Assembly: GCA_036435485.1 (NCBI GenBank)
Contig: CM071600.1
Span: 59,765,546-59,829,545, forward strand
Source of the DNA: Saposhnikovia divaricata
Lineage: Eukaryota > Streptophyta > Magnoliopsida > Apiales > Apiaceae
Direction of reading: 5' to 3'
DNA: 64,000 nt
Both the position numbers and the translations under genes were made by a program. A model generated the notes under the pieces. It was not told the origin of the DNA and did no database searches. It was given only the letters and a program-made list of their open reading frames with translations. The first letter of the stretch is position 1. Each line of letters starts with the position of its first letter. Shown one piece after another: positions 1-9,849 of the stretch.

Positions 1-836
1 AACTCTTGAGGCAGGGACAAAATATAATAGTATCCTTTTTACTTGCTACATACTTGCTAGAGACCATTTAGCGAGTACAAGGATTTTAAATTCTGTTACA
101 TATCCGATGGGCTGGGACTTGGGACACAAATATTGAGCACTTGTTACATATGTTTTTCGATTGTAATATTTTTAACCAATAATTTGGTTTGCTGAGCATG
201 GGCTTTTCTGCTATGATTCGGTTTCTGCGAGGCCCAATTAGTCTACCCGGCACCTTATTTATACTTCAAACTCTGTACTGCCTATTCTATTTTTATACAA
301 CACAGTAAACACTTACCTTGTCATTTTGAACCCCTTTAAGTCTTTAACCTTTGCAGAGAGAATGTGGATTTGTAAACATGAGCTCATTCTTTCTTTTCCA
401 AGTAGCTTGAGCTCATTGTTAGGTTTTTTACTATATACATTTGCATTTGTAATTTTGAAAAAATGGCGAAAAATTCGTAATGATCGTCACTCCACTGTAC
501 ATGGGAAATTGGATTTGCTTGTGCTTGTGGACGGACCAAGTACATAAAATTTGAGGGCACAACTTTTGTGAGAAAAGAAAAAAAGATGATAGGGAGATTG
601 TTAAAGCACGAGTCAAACTAACTCAGTTACTCAACTACAATTCGAATATTAGTAAATTAAGTACTAGTCCGGAAATCTAGAGGTATGTCGCAATGTGGCT
701 CTGCAGTAGATTACCATATTTCTGAAACAATTGTGCCCTTTGGTTTGCTGAACACACTTTGATTGAATTTGTAATGAAACTCTCAGCATCCTAGTAAGTA
801 CTGGCCGAACCAAAATTGAGAACCAGTGTTAAAAAA
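1..836. other. 5' flank of the outer copia element, no gene recognised
   Basis: The stretch is AT-rich with only short ORFs and no domain I recognise. A TATA-like tttatact lies near 257 and a pyrimidine-rich acceptor-like site near 350, but neither leads into a convincing exon. It ends in a run of six A (831-836), the left target-site duplication of the element starting at 837. Confidence 0.5.
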
Positions 837-1442
837 TGTTAGGCAGCCAACCTGCCTACTTTTGTTATTTTCAAACTCACAACAACCCCCTACTACACCC
901 CCTCCTATAAATATCCCTCTCCCCTTCATTCTAAAATATACCAAAATTTGTTCTTCCTCTCATACTTCTCAGTATATATAGCTGCTAGATAGTCCGTCTA
1001 GTAGAAACTTACTTTGTGGTAATTTCAAGCAGGTCAGGATAGGGGGCCCTCGTGCTACTCTATTCTTTCGTTTCGAGGGAGTTTGTTTGAGTGTCAGGCT
1101 GCAGCCATCGGAATCTGTCCCGCTACAGCATTAGGAGTTCGTCCAGCTATTGTAGTTGCTACAAAGGGAGTTCGTCCAGATTATCCGATCAAGTACCGAA
1201 GGAGTAGGGAATCGTTGTATTTCTATTCAGTTGTGTCTCAAGTGTTACTTCGTAAACTTAAGAAAGAATATTGTAATCATTGTTATCATTATAGTGGAAA
1301 CATTCGGAGCTGGTCCCGTGGTTTTTACCTACTTTAAGGGGGTTTTCCACGTATAAATCTTGGTGTACATCTGTCATTATTATTGACTGTTATAATCTCC
1401 GTATTTAATTTACGCAAATACAGGAAACGGGAATTCCTAACA
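837..1442 (+). repeat. 5' LTR of outer copia element
   Basis: 606-bp LTR with terminal inverted repeats TGTTAGG/CCTAACA. A TATA box (TATAAATA, about 906-913) lies in the promoter region. The same segment recurs at 18473 with small indels, including a longer C-run there. Confidence 0.93.
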
Positions 1443-1444
1443 AG

Positions 1445-1456
1445 TGGTATCAGAGC
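1445..1456 (+). other. Primer binding site of outer copia element
   Basis: TGGTATCAGAGC, complementary to the 3' end of plant initiator tRNA-Met, two bases after the LTR end. Confidence 0.9.
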
Positions 1457-1612
1457 TGGGAGCCATGTTGTTGGTGTCTAGGAAAGTGCTTTGTGCGCAG
1501 TGGTTACTTGATAACGCGTCGTACTAATACGGAAGGCTCCCCAAACACATGCACTTTCCTGGCCAACTTGTGTGGTTCTAAGTGAGATTCCCATAGTCTT
1601 TGGTAAATTAAA

Positions 1613-2076
1613 ATGGATGATTCTTCCAGTGTAATGGTAAGCCTAACAGCTTCAAATTATCCGATGTGGAAAAGTAGAATAAAGGATTTGCTTTATAGTA
1701 AGGACTTGTTTGATCCGGTGAGCTGAAAGGAGTTAAACCTGTAGCAAAGTCTGATGCTGACTGGAAGAAGATGAACATGAAAACTATCAGTCTCATTCGT
1801 CGATGGATTGATAATCCGGAGTATCATCATGTCTCTGAAGAAGAAGACGCTTATACGCTTTGGACGACATTAGAGTCTACGTTCCAAGAGAAAAGTTCAA
1901 AACATGTAACTTTTCTAGTTCGTCAGCTGGTGAACATGAGGTACCAGGACGGGAACAACATGTCAGAGCATATGAGCGAATTCCAAGGGTTGTTAAATCA
2001 ACTATCAAATATGAAGATGGAGTTTGAGTAGAAATCCAAGCAATATTTCTTCTCAACACTTTACCATCCAACTGGG
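1613..2076 (+). pseudogene. gag N-terminal part, outer copia element
   Basis: The ATG at 1613 opens a frame with the SNYPMWKSRI motif typical of copia gag (UBN2 type). It hits a stop at about 1722 and resumes in another frame (1771-2031) as an alpha-helical gag body with a WTTLESTFQ-like segment. It is cut at 2081 by the minus-strand element at 2082. The gag frame resumes at 5748. Frameshift plus insertion make it non-functional. Confidence 0.85.
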
Positions 2077-2081
2077 ATACG

Positions 2082-2325
2082 TGTAATGAACTCAGCTCCG
2101 GTCACCTTACAATAATGAATTAAATGGAATCAACTAGATAGACGAGGACTTTCGAGTAGCCTCTCACTCCCAATAAACCCTAACAGGCTATTACAAAACA
2201 AAATGCTCGATAATCTCTTCTCCCCCTTTCCTGTCTATTCTTATCCAGCCATTTCGTTAGATTGCAAATTACCCTTCTGTCTTTGGGCCTCTCTTGGCAC
2301 ATGTGAGTTGGGCCAGTCCATAACA
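2082..2325 (-). repeat. 3' LTR of the gene-capturing element (minus orientation)
   Basis: 244-bp LTR with six differences from its partner at 5499-5742. All six are C/T or G/A transitions, about 2.5% divergence by hand alignment. Confidence 0.93.
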
Positions 2326-2328
2326 ATA

Positions 2329-2338
2329 CCCCACTCCT
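2329..2338 (-). other. Polypurine tract of the gene-capturing element
   Basis: On the minus strand this reads AGGAGTGGGG, three bases before the LTR. It is the expected plus-strand priming site and helps fix the element's orientation. Confidence 0.75.
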
Positions 2339-4709
2339 AAAGAACGACCTTGTCCTCAAGGTCGACAGAGTTGGCCATTTGAGATGCTGTAGGAGCATAA
2401 ATACTTCCAAAGGGAGGATGACTATTAATGTGTGTCATGTGAAGATTTGAACCCATATTGTGGTCTCCACTGGACATCAGACTCAACAGGTCTTTCCTGT
2501 GCGATGTAGGAACTGAAATTTCTGAGTCATGATCAATGGAGATGTCCATCCTCACAGATGTTGCAGCGGTGTTTGTACTTCTGAGAGAAGCTGGTGGCAC
2601 ATAAGGCCTGCTAGGAGACTGACCAGATCCAGTCCTTGGTGAAATAAGGCAAAGAGAATCGACAAACTGAAATTTTAGAGGTCTATGCATTCTCTCGGAT
2701 GTTTGTAGTGTGGACAACAATGTCCTCTGGACATTTAGATTAAGTTCCTCACTAGCAGGAGGCATGGCCAGTATTATTTCCTTGTTGATTAAAGCCCTCT
2801 CCGATCCAGTAGGCATTTGAGCTGACCTCCCCTCGCTCAATAGCTCTCTAACAATGGTCTGAGATGTGGATGCATGTGGTATCAGGTTTGGTGAACCAAC
2901 TTCAGATGATGAAGGTAAGGATAACAGAGCATTTTGCCTAGCTATATCCCTCTCAGATGCTGAAGGTGTAGCTGGTAAAACTTCAAGGTCGGGTACTATA
3001 TCACTTCCATATGTTGGAGGTTGCACTTCGTATGGAGCTTGGTGTCTTTGAGTCTCAGATATTTGAGGGGAAGGCAATAGAAATCTTCTGGCTGGCAAGT
3101 CCCTCCATTTTTGTGCGACTTTATTTTTTATTTTAGTGTAAAATGGAACACCGGTCTTGCCATCAAAATTCAAATCACCAGATATATAAGCCTTTGTACT
3201 ATCGAATGATAAAAATGTCAATGGACTCGGAACAGGTACATCTACACCAACCAGCTCTGCATCAACTTCATTCTGGAACTTTCTAGCAGCAACAGCACAT
3301 GTTGTGAATATGAAAGCTCCATTTCCGTTCTCTCGGTTGACAATGGTCGCGGCCTCTTCTAGTTTGTCAACCTGCATACATAGGAGAACGGGTCCAGACA
3401 TTTCTTCATTGTAGAAATTCATGCTAGTTGTGATATCGCACAGGATAGTTGGACCAACAAAATTTCCACGCTCATATCTTGGAACCATAATGTGTCTCCC
3501 AACAAGTATAAGTCTTGCTCCACTTTCCACTTGTCTGCATATGTGATCCTTTGCCTCTTTAGTTATAACTGGTCCAAGAACAGCCCCAGGTTCTTTTCTT
3601 GCAGTAACTATAAGTCCTTTTGCACGCCTCCCAAGTTCTTCTTCCCAAGACCCTGAGCCACCAACAAGGATACCATTATCAAACACCTGATAAGCAAAAT
3701 CCTTATTAGCTAGTCTATCATCGCTTTCTATTGGGATGACATTTTCCACATGTAAAGCTGTTTCTGAAGAGTCATTCTTGATCAAATTTCCGAAATTAAG
3801 GTAAGGTAGGATTTCAAGTAGTGGGAAGGAGAATTCTTGTTCTTCGCAACCAGTACATTGAAATGAATTGATCTTAGTTGAAGACTTATTGGAACTATAC
3901 TTCTGTTCCTCGTTGTTGTGGTTCTTTTGGTATCCCTCACATTGCATTTGTTGGTCATTCTCTACTCCAATCTCATCCGCACCTTCCAATTTATCACTGG
4001 TAATTTTTCTGCAATTCTTGTTGTCATCATTTGCTTTCACCAAATATGTTAACCCCCTTTCTTCAACATTGATACTATCTTCTGTCTCATTTGCTCCGCC
4101 CCCTTCCAATATCTTCATATCTTGAATGATTAACAGGTTCGCGACATGGTCATGATCTGCAGGTTTGAGCAATGACAAACTGTCTACTATTGGCAACAAC
4201 AAATCTGTCTTCTTTACGTCACAATTTCCACTTTCATGTCTGTGAATTTTTGTACCCTCAGAGCAAATAATATCTTGATCCCCATACATGGTGGAGGACT
4301 CTAATTTTTTTCTCAGTTGTATCCCATTTGCAGCAACATCTCCTAAAAATTCTTCACCTTTCTCAATTGTAACCTCCACCTCATGATCAGATTCTTCCAC
4401 TCCTTTATATAGGTTGCCATCTGCTCTGATCTTATCCACCACAGTTACTTTTACCAGTTCTTCCCTTTTCTCCAGAAGAATCTGTCCATTTCCATCACAT
4501 TCATCCCCGAGCTTATGATAGTCATAATCAATTTCTAGTTGCTCAGACTGAAGTACCTCAACAAGTACTTCCTCTCTTTCAATCATAACCTCTGTATTTC
4601 CGTTACATTTTTCAGCAGGCATGCATTTTTGCTCATGATCAACTCCAACTTGATCAGCCAGTCGTTTGTCATTTTCATAAATATTCTTATCAGTTTCATT
4701 TGTATCCAC
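2337..4709 (-). CDS. Chimeric ORF: acidic N-terminus + C-terminal methylmalonate-semialdehyde dehydrogenase (ALDH6B) fragment
   Basis: 790 codons without a stop. Residues about 1-345 are acidic and low-complexity, unrecognised. Residues about 350-560 match the C-terminal half of plant methylmalonate-semialdehyde dehydrogenase. Visible motifs are GGSGSWEEEL, LGPVITKEAKD, GNFVGPTIL, FIFTT and KNKVAQKWRDLP. The remaining ~230 residues carry SER and TSQ/TSHR repeats like the C-terminal extension of long plant ALDH6B isoforms. The match starts just after where the catalytic Cys region lies in the family, so NAD-binding and catalytic Cys segments are absent. A few residues are missing before GARLIL. 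No dehydrogenase activity is expected. Host ALDH6B genes have many introns; this copy has none, which points to capture of spliced RNA. Expression is unknown, and it may be a pseudogene. Confidence 0.82.
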   Translation of the reverse strand: MDTNETDKNIYENDKRLADQVGVDHEQKCMPAEKCNGNTEVMIEREEVLVEVLQSEQLEIDYDYHKLGDECDGNGQILLEKREELVKVTVVDKIRADGNLYKGVEESDHEVEVTIEKGEEFLGDVAANGIQLRKKLESSTMYGDQDIICSEGTKIHRHESGNCDVKKTDLLLPIVDSLSLLKPADHDHVANLLIIQDMKILEGGGANETEDSINVEERGLTYLVKANDDNKNCRKITSDKLEGADEIGVENDQQMQCEGYQKNHNNEEQKYSSNKSSTKINSFQCTGCEEQEFSFPLLEILPYLNFGNLIKNDSSETALHVENVIPIESDDRLANKDFAYQVFDNGILVGGSGSWEEELGRRAKGLIVTARKEPGAVLGPVITKEAKDHICRQVESGARLILVGRHIMVPRYERGNFVGPTILCDITTSMNFYNEEMSGPVLLCMQVDKLEEAATIVNRENGNGAFIFTTCAVAARKFQNEVDAELVGVDVPVPSPLTFLSFDSTKAYISGDLNFDGKTGVPFYTKIKNKVAQKWRDLPARRFLLPSPQISETQRHQAPYEVQPPTYGSDIVPDLEVLPATPSASERDIARQNALLSLPSSSEVGSPNLIPHASTSQTIVRELLSEGRSAQMPTGSERALINKEIILAMPPASEELNLNVQRTLLSTLQTSERMHRPLKFQFVDSLCLISPRTGSGQSPSRPYVPPASLRSTNTAATSVRMDISIDHDSEISVPTSHRKDLLSLMSSGDHNMGSNLHMTHINSHPPFGSIYAPTASQMANSVDLEDKVVL

Positions 4710-5251
4710 TCCTTTATCATTACCAATCCCCCATGATCCTCATAACTCCCACCCGGACCTCCACCGGAACCACTAGCCATATAACCAACCCCAACTCCTA
4801 AGGCCATTTTTCCAGGTCCAGTAACCACAACATCAGACGGGGTTCTTGCAATAGGCAGGATACCCGGGCTTGACAATGACAATATCATTTCATCTACCAT
4901 TTTAACTTGACCACCAACATTCTTACTTTCAATAAAATCTGTCTCCATCATTGTCCCTTTATCGCCCTTCTTCAATTTACCGACATCTTCACCATTATAT
5001 TCATTTGGGTTTGTCACAAAAGGGTTCGAAACAACCGACTCCTCAACTCCACTATTTTCATTATCCAAACTTGCAAAAATAGGCTTTTCAACAACATTAA
5101 CAAACTTAATTTCCTCACTTAAAAACTCATCATACCCAAACCCATTATCACCACTATAGTGTAAAAACCCATCAGAAAGAACAGAGTTTCTATCAGAAAT
5201 TACATCAAACACCCGTTGTGCGGAAAATTCAGTAGTAGTATCATGAGACAT
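4583..5251 (-). CDS. Acidic ORF in the gene-capturing element, frameshifted into the chimeric ORF
   Basis: 222 codons from an ATG at 5251. The protein is rich in D, E, S and G, with DEFLSEE and SNPFVTNPNE segments and a Gly-rich stretch (GSGGGPGGS). Near 4725 the sense continues in the frame of the downstream 790-codon ORF. The two were probably one longer frame, broken by a one-base change beside a G-run. The paired FLSEE and NPF..PNE pattern weakly recalls the acidic A-domain of the plastid import receptor Toc159, but I cannot support a firm assignment. It lies inside the LTR element in the element's orientation, so it is captured cargo or a diverged element gene. Confidence 0.5.
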   Translation of the reverse strand: MSHDTTTEFSAQRVFDVISDRNSVLSDGFLHYSGDNGFGYDEFLSEEIKFVNVVEKPIFASLDNENSGVEESVVSNPFVTNPNEYNGEDVGKLKKGDKGTMMETDFIESKNVGGQVKMVDEMILSLSSPGILPIARTPSDVVVTGPGKMALGVGVGYMASGSGGGPGGSYEDHGGLVMIKEWIQMKLIRIFMKMTNDWLIKLELIMSKNACLLKNVTEIQRL

Positions 5252-5290
5252 TATCGAAGAAAGAGAAGAACATACCTCTTTCTGATATCT

Positions 5291-5497
5291 TTACTGATCG
5301 CCCTTCAGAGTTTTCATCAATACCTCCTCCTGTTCACAGAATCGAGCTATACATGCTTCCAATCGCTGTGATGTTTCAGCCATGGCCATGTTGAATGCTA
5401 GCAATATTTGTTCCACCATCATTGACCTCAAATCCCCCAAACCTTGCTCAACCATTTCGATTTTTTTTGTCTCGAGGAACGTATGCTCTGATACCAA
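5291..5497 (-). CDS. Short coiled-coil ORF after the primer binding site
   Basis: 68 codons starting within the primer binding site. A predicted amphipathic helix runs through MVEQGLGDLRSMMVEQI and the following residues. Helical N-termini of this kind occur in plant retroelement gag proteins, so it may be the only remnant of the parental gag. No zinc knuckle or capsid motif follows. It may be non-functional. Confidence 0.35.
   Translation of the reverse strand: MVSEHTFLETKKIEMVEQGLGDLRSMMVEQILLAFNMAMAETSQRLEACIARFCEQEEVLMKTLKGDQ
5485..5496 (-). other. Primer binding site of the gene-capturing element
   Basis: The minus strand reads TGGTATCAGAGC (initiator tRNA-Met complement), two bases inside the LTR at 5499-5742. 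This marks that LTR as the 5' one. Confidence 0.9.
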
Positions 5498-5498
5498 T

Positions 5499-5742
5499 TG
5501 TAATGAACTCAGCTCCGGTCACCTTACAATAATGAATTAAACGGAATCAATTAGATAGACGAGGACTTTCGAGTAGCCTCTCACTCCCAATAAACCCTAA
5601 CAGGCTATTACAAAACAAAATGCTCGATAATCTCTTCTCCCCCTTTCTTGTCTATTCTTATCCAGCCATTTCATTAGATTGCAAATTACCCTTCTGTCCT
5701 TGGGCCTCTCCTGGCACATGTGAGTTGGGCCAGTCCATAACA
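5499..5742 (-). repeat. 5' LTR of the gene-capturing element (minus orientation)
   Basis: 244 bp, TG to CA, immediately followed by the TSD ATACG at 5743-5747. Confidence 0.93.
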
Positions 5743-5747
5743 ATACG

Positions 5748-7928
5748 CTAGTGGTGACAGTAACTAATGCTGTACCAACTGAGCAACTAACGTTGCGATC
5801 AATTAAGCAGAGTATCCTTGGTGAATCCATGAGAAGAAAGGTACAAGGAGTCAACCACGATTCCCAGGCTCTTGTTACTGAGAACAGGGGCAGAAGCAAC
5901 TACAGGGAAACAAACCGGGGACGTAGTAAAAGTAGGAATTTTGGTAATTCCGGCGGCAAATCAAATGCCAATGTTGAATGCTACTATTGTAAGAAGAAGG
6001 GTCATTTCAAAAAGGATTGTAGGGCCTGGCTCAAGCAACAGAACAATGGTCAGCAAGGGAAACATGCCGAGAAAAGTACAACAGCTGCTATGACAGAAGA
6101 TGTTGTGATCCTTTCTTTTGGGGAAAAAGAATGCTTACATGTTGATGATCAGAAGGTCGAATGGGTGATAGATACTGGAGCAACGTACCATGCAACACCC
6201 ACTCAGGAATTCTTTACGACGTACAAGTCAGGGGACTTTGGTACTGTAAGAATGGGTAACTCAGATAAATCAAAGATCGCAGGCATTGGTGACATCTGTA
6301 TTGAGACAAACACGGGTTGTTCAATGACTTTGAAAGATGTCAGGCATGTTCCGGACTTACGGCTCAACTTGATTTCCGGCATGGCGCTAGACAAGCAGGG
6401 GTACGTAAATACCTTCAGTGGTGGAAGGTGGAAGTTTACTACGGGTTCATTGGTGGTTGCAAGAGGATCCACTTGTGGCTCTTTGTACAAGACACAAGTG
6501 AAGATGTGTTCAAATGCTTTGAATACAGTTGAAGATGAAGACTCGGCAAAATTGTGGCACAAGAGGCTCGACCACATGAGCGAGAAAGGGCTGCAGATTC
6601 TAGCAAAGAAATCCCTCATTCCATTTGCTAAAGGAACTGCATTGCAACCATGTGAATATTGTTTATTCGGGAAACAACATAGAGTATCTTTTAGCAGTCC
6701 ATTGAAGAAAAAAGTCGGAGTTATTAGAAAGAGTTTATTCTGATGTATGTGGTCCGTTTGAGGTGGAGTCCTTAGGCGGAAATAGGTACTTTGTTACATT
6801 CATTGATGAAGCATCTCGAAAGGTGTGGGTTGAGATACTCAAATCCAAAGATCAAGTGTTTGAGTACTTCCAGAAGTTTCATGCCATGGTTGAAAGATCA
6901 ATAGGGAAACAACTGAAGTGCCTTCGTAGTGACAACGGAGGGAGGGAGTACACTTCAAAAGAGTTTCAAGAGTACCTTGCAAGGCATGGTATCCGGCATG
7001 AAAGAACAGTTCCTGGCACCCCACAACAGAATGGCGTTGCAGAAAGAATGAACCGCACCATTGCTGAACGAGTCAGATGCATGTTGAAAATGTCTAAATT
7101 GCCGAAGTCATTTTGGGGAGAAGCTGTAAGAACAGCTTGCTACTTGATCAATCGATCTCCATCGGCACCTCTGAATTTTGAGATTCCAGAGAAGATTTGG
7201 TTAGGAAAGGATGTTTCTTATTCCTACTTGCGGGTGTTTGGATGCAAGGCTTTTGCACACATCCCAAAGGAGCATAGAACAAAGCTTGAAGATAAATCAA
7301 CTCCGTGTATTTTCGTTGGCTACGGGGATCCAGAGTTCGGTTATCGGTTGTGGAATCCTGAATCGAAGAAGATATTCAGGAGCAAAGATGTGGTTTTCCA
7401 TGAGTCTCAAAATTATGAGAATTTTGGGAGTACTCAAAAACCAAGGTAAACTAGAAATCTAGATACATTAGAAGATGAGGGAGATGATATGGCAGATGAT
7501 GAGGCTGCTGAGCAGGGGGAGATACCGCCTCATCCTGAAGTTGAAGAAACTCAGCCACGTCGTTCTACGAGAGAACGGAGACCATCAGGAAGATATCTTT
7601 CATCCGAGTATATCTTAATTGCTGATGAGGGGGAGCCTGAGACCTTTGAGGAAGTCAATACTCATAAAGAAAGCAGTTGCTGGTTGAAAGCAATGTAAGA
7701 GGAAATGGATTCTTTAAACAAGAATGAAACTTATGAGTTGACTACACTTCTGAAAGGACGGAAGGCTTTGAGGAACAAATGGGTCTTCAAAGTAAAAAGG
7801 GATGATGAAAAGCTTGTAAAGTATAAAGCACGCTTGGTGGTTAAAGGCTTTGCACAGAAGGAAGGCATTGATTTCGATGAAATCTTTTCTCTGGTTGTAA
7901 AGATGACATCAATCCGAACAGTTCTCGG
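5748..7928 (+). pseudogene. gag C-terminus, protease, integrase and RT N-terminus of outer copia element
   Basis: The frame continues the gag interrupted at 2081. A CCHC zinc knuckle (CYYCKKKGHFKKDC) lies near 5970. The aspartic protease motif WVIDTGATYHAT is near 6160. The integrase zinc-binding HHCC region is near 6555-6670. The integrase core has D at the DVCGPF segment, a second D in RSDNGG and the PQQNGVAERMNRTI segment carrying the catalytic Glu. A frameshift falls near 6715 between the HHCC and core parts. In-frame stops occur at about 7447 and 7696. The RT N-terminus (NKWVFKVKRD, RLVVKGFAQKEGIDFDE) runs to 7928, where the Sirevirus-like element breaks it. Confidence 0.93.
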
Positions 7929-7933
7929 ATTAG

Positions 7934-9751
7934 TGAAAGGCATATGATGTAGCCTATTTGTATTTCGAGGATACAACTCAACTTAAACAAGATTGTAACA
8001 GTAAATAGTATATAGGCTGTCACAAGGAATCTCAGATAGTATTATCTGTCAGAAGAAAAAGATCAAGGTCAATCTACAGACTTGAAGAATTACTAGATTG
8101 AAAGAAGTTCAGACATCTGGTCAAGCCTCAGTGAAGTATTCGTTAAAGAAGTGGATTCATTTAAAGTGACAGAGATTTTGACAGTGACAGAGACAGTACA
8201 GAAGAATTAATAGAGAGAGGAGAAAAGAAAAGGAACCAGATTTTAAAGTCAATATATGAAGAACAGTCATTGCGGTTAGTCACTCATGAACCAGACAGTA
8301 CATCGAGTGTCAACATTTAACAGTGGTTGTTCATCATTAACTTCAGTGGTTCAAGCTGTCAAGACTGGTATGTTAAGAGAAGAAAGGAACCAAATCATAG
8401 AGTCAAAAATAAAGAAATGTCGTTGGAGTTAGTCGCTCATGAACCAGACCGTGCATCGAGCGTCAACGAAAATTCGGTGGTAATTCTTTATTACTTTCAG
8501 TGGTTCAAGAAAAAGATTTGAGCTGTCAAAAGATTTATATTAATTCTCTTTTAATTAATATAATTATGTAATTGATTTAATTTAATAAATTAATTCATTC
8601 TGAATTAATTTATTTATTAAATTAATTATCATGTTAATTAATTTTGAATTAATATATTAGTCTAATTGATTTAATAATTAACTTATTAATTAATTAATCA
8701 TTATTCGTTTAAATGATTAATTGATTAATTAAGTTAATTAAATTAAATACAATCAAAAGAAAAATCAAAAGAAACAAAAGAATAAAAAATAAAAATAAAA
8801 GGAAGTCAGGCTTGTGCACGTTGGTGGTCGACAAAGAAAAACGAATATAAAAGAAAGACAACAAAGTTGTCATGTATGCATGCAAGAAAGAAATAAACAA
8901 GTGAAAGAAAAAAAATAAGAAACAAAAGTCTGTCAACAACACATGCATGCGGGAAATTCTGTCGGACCAGTTTAAACGCGCCTGTGGCGCTCGTGAACCT
9001 CACGCGCTGGAAGCAAATCCTTTAACAAGCCGCGCGTGTGTCACACCTTCCCTTCCTGCGACTGGTTCAGCTTACAGCAGTTCAACTTTTGTTTACAAAC
9101 AATCATAACAGCTGAGTTTTTTATTTGTTAAAGACAATTTCAATTGTCTTACCGATTGTCTTGGTAAGCCTTGATTGTCTTGCCTATTATCTTGACAGTA
9201 CAAAATTGATTATCTTGGAAGAACAGATTGTCTTGCCGATTTTCTTGGCAGTACAAATGAAAAAGAAAAGAGGCAGAAGACTATATTAAATCAAGATAGG
9301 CGGCCAGAACACAACACACAGAACATAACATTCACAGAAACAAACCCAACTCCATTCTCTCTCATTGAAGAACAACACCGCAAGAGAAATAAATTTGTAT
9401 AAATTCAAGTTCATCTTATTTTTAATATCTGATCCGATAGAACTTGATTACTTGATACTCTTGTACTATTAGCGAGTTTTTACTCCTAATCTATATCTCG
9501 ATTTTTATTAACAAATCTAGAAAAATTCATGTCGAATTTTCTAATTTGTTTTTATTAACTAGATATAAATTCTGTACTGTATTTGTAACAAACCCCTCAA
9601 GTTAATATAATTTTATATTCAACTTGAATTTTGTTTCATTTAATTCCGCTCAAATTTGTCAAAATATAAATTAAATTTATCCGGACAAATTTCGATTAAA
9701 CAGTACCGTTTGTATTCAACCCCCCCTTCTACAAACATATTGGACCTAACA
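7934..9751 (+). repeat. 5' LTR of Sirevirus-like element
   Basis: 1818 bp, starting TGAAAGGCATATG and ending GGACCTAACA. It contains an imperfect direct duplication of about 150 bp (units near 8229-8382 and 8383-8520, each with CTCATGAACCAGAC). It also has an AT-rich block of ATTAAT-type repeats (about 8530-8745) and a cluster of short attgtcttg-type repeats around 9130-9255. Confidence 0.93.
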
Positions 9752-9753
9752 AT

Positions 9754-9766
9754 TGGCATCAGAGCC
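9754..9766 (+). other. Primer binding site of Sirevirus-like element
   Basis: TGGCATCAGAGCC two bases after the LTR. It matches the initiator tRNA-Met complement except for C in place of T at the fourth base. Confidence 0.8.
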
Positions 9767-9849
9767 TATTGATTGATACACAAATCAAGATCCTATTTTT
9801 ATTCAGTCAAAAATCCATTTCGAATTTTTAACTCACTTAAAAATTCATC

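Larger units (their letters stand above)
2082..5742 (-). mobile_element. Non-autonomous LTR retroelement carrying captured host coding sequence
   Basis: 3661 bp bounded by 244-bp direct repeats (2082-2325 and 5499-5742), each running TG to CA. An exact TSD ATACG sits at 2077-2081 and 5743-5747. Polarity is minus: the iMet primer binding site reads on the minus strand next to the 5499 LTR, and a purine tract reads on the minus strand next to the 2325 LTR. I see no protease, integrase or reverse transcriptase. The interior holds a short coiled-coil ORF, an acidic ORF and a long ORF whose middle is a methylmalonate-semialdehyde dehydrogenase fragment without introns. Mobilisation must have used enzymes from another element. 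The arrangement resembles maize Bs1, which carries transduced ATPase sequence; no relationship is implied. Confidence 0.92.

Noticed and set aside
8709..9003. Hydrophobic minus-strand ORFs inside the Sirevirus-like LTR (repeated at 16185-16422)
   Set aside because: They lie within both LTR copies, antisense, in A-rich sequence; copy-to-copy changes do not respect codons.
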